From NCBI GenBank assembly GCA_013298485.1, contig JAAFHS010000012.1:1-6094 (forward strand): a DNA stretch of 6,094 nt, given 5' to 3'. The position numbers and the translations under genes were made by a program. Positions 5,449 to 6,094 of this stretch are shown here, piece after piece. This stretch comes from Rhodobacterales bacterium (lineage in GTDB: Bacteria; Pseudomonadota; Alphaproteobacteria; Rhodobacterales; Rhodobacteraceae). The number at the start of each line of letters is the position of its first letter. The stretch's first letter is position 1. Below the pieces are notes generated by a model that did no database searches, was not told the DNA's origin, and saw only the letters and a list, made by a program, of their open reading frames with translations.

Positions 5449-5825
5449 GCGATCTTTTCACATCCCTGTCCTACGCGGCATCCGGCATGGAGACACAGGC
5501 CATGCGCCTGCGGCTGGTGTCAGAGAACGTCGCCAACGCCGACACGCCCGGCTATCAGCGCAAGGTCACGACCTTCCACGAGGCAATGGATTCCGACCGG
5601 GTTGAAACCGGGCCGGTGCAACTGGACCAGCGCGAAGCGCAGTCCATCTACGACCCCGGTCATCCGTTGGCGGATGAAACGGGGCACTATGACGGCTCGA
5701 ATGTCGATCTGGTGATTGAAATTGCGGACGCGCGGGAAGCGCAGCGCAGCTATGAGGCGAACCTCAAACTTTTCGATCAGGCGCGGCAAATGACGCAAAG
5801 CCTGTTCGAGTTACTGCGTCGGTGA
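5445..5825 (+). CDS. flgC: Flagellar basal-body rod protein FlgC
   Basis: FlgC is a proximal rod subunit that stacks with FlgB and FlgF in the basal body after type III export. The protein has 126 residues, within or slightly below the usual range. The N-terminal D0 helix has SENVANADTPGYQRK (residues 27-41), closely matching the FlgB motif. The C-terminal helix includes EIADAREAQRSYEANLKLFDQARQ (quoted as overlapping parts: EIADAREAQRSYEAN and KLFDQARQ), the hallmark of FlgC. The start codon overlaps the flgB stop (ATGA), and there is no strong Shine-Dalgarno sequence in front of it, so translation probably relies on coupling to flgB. The gap to fliE is 12 nt, with the fliE ribosome binding site overlapping the flgC stop. 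Confidence 0.96.
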   Translation: MSDLFTSLSYAASGMETQAMRLRLVSENVANADTPGYQRKVTTFHEAMDSDRVETGPVQLDQREAQSIYDPGHPLADETGHYDGSNVDLVIEIADAREAQRSYEANLKLFDQARQMTQSLFELLRR

Positions 5826-5837
5826 AGGAGATCCAGA

Positions 5838-6094
5838 ATGGATGTAAGAACAACGTTTGCGAACCAGACCTATGCGCAGGCCCGTTCGGCGGCGGCCCCG
5901 CAGCCGCAACCGGGCGGAGCCGCGCAGGGCTTCGCGAAACTGGCGGAGAGTTTTACCGACGTCCTGTCCAACCACGAAACCACAGCACGCGCGGCAATGA
6001 CCGGCGGCGCGGACCCGCATGCGCTCGTGCAGGCGCTCGCCTCATCGCAGATGGCGGTCGAAACTGTGGCCACGGTGCGTGACAAGGTCGTCGA
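5838..6094 (+). CDS. fliE: Flagellar hook-basal body protein FliE (3' end cut by window edge)
   Basis: FliE links the MS ring to the proximal rod and is the first rod-type substrate of flagellar export. The frame opens at ATG 5838 (MDVRTTFANQTYAQARS) and stays open for 85 codons to the window end with no stop. The family signature is in the last part: GGADPHALVQALASSQ followed by MAVETVATVRDKVV, the conserved helix of FliE before its C-terminal YQEI-type tail, which lies beyond the window. The N-terminal third is Ala/Gln/Pro-rich and variable, as is normal for FliE. AAGGAG (5825-5830) stands 7 nt upstream and overlaps the flgC stop codon. FliE proteins usually have about 95-110 residues, so only some 10-20 residues should be missing. 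The order flgB-flgC-fliE is a standard flagellar arrangement. Confidence 0.93.
   Translation, partial: MDVRTTFANQTYAQARSAAAPQPQPGGAAQGFAKLAESFTDVLSNHETTARAAMTGGADPHALVQALASSQMAVETVATVRDKVV

Noticed and set aside
5147..5560. DNA similarity between the 5' parts of flgB and flgC (GCCAAYGCCGACACGCC)
   Set aside because: Explained by the shared rod-protein motif NVANADTPGY in these paralogues, not by a recent duplication or a repeat element.
5822..6082. 86-codon plus-strand ORF over the fliE region
   Set aside because: Wrong frame; the frame from 5838 carries the FliE signature and a better ribosome binding site.

Overview
The window looks like chromosomal DNA from an alphaproteobacterium, most likely Rhodobacterales (Roseobacter group). 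The grounds are high GC content, an accD start reading MNWISNYVRPKINSLF, a 4-hydroxyphenylpyruvate dioxygenase starting MGPFPH, a CtrA-like box at a flagellar promoter, and a GC-rich hairpin element of a kind I recall from gene ends in that group. This placement comes from recognising sequence, not from a search. I see no IS, phage, CRISPR, tRNA or rRNA signal; everything reads as core or near-core genome.

Layout, left to right. (1) The first 55 codons of accD (acetyl-CoA carboxylase beta subunit) on the minus strand, cut by the window edge. (2) A 199-bp divergent intergenic region with a 9-bp inverted repeat and a possible accD promoter. (3) A two-gene plus-strand operon: a four-helix di-heme cytochrome b membrane subunit and a Tat-exported molybdopterin oxidoreductase of the sulfite-oxidase fold, joined by an ATGA overlap. 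Together they look like a periplasmic Mo enzyme exchanging electrons with the quinone pool; the substrate is not evident. (4) A GC-rich hairpin element between convergent genes. (5) hppD (tyrosine/phenylalanine catabolism) on the minus strand, divergent from an Lrp/AsnC regulator gene; the AT-rich gap between them carries two inverted repeats that are candidate operator sites. (6) fliI (flagellar export ATPase) on the minus strand, its stop overlapping the stop of the lrp gene. (7) A divergent flagellar promoter region with a near-consensus CtrA box, then flgB-flgC-fliE on the plus strand, tightly packed; fliE runs off the end.

Functionally there are four unrelated blocks: lipid synthesis (accD), periplasmic redox chemistry (cytochrome b plus Mo enzyme), aromatic amino acid catabolism with a probable local regulator (hppD/lrp), and the start of a flagellar basal-body/export cluster (fliI, flgB, flgC, fliE). 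Ribosome binding sites favour shorter starts than the longest ORFs for the cytochrome b gene (367), hppD (3081) and fliI (4975, GTG). I did not find a convincing undescribed system. The most open items are the substrate of the molybdoenzyme pair and the two candidate regulatory regions.
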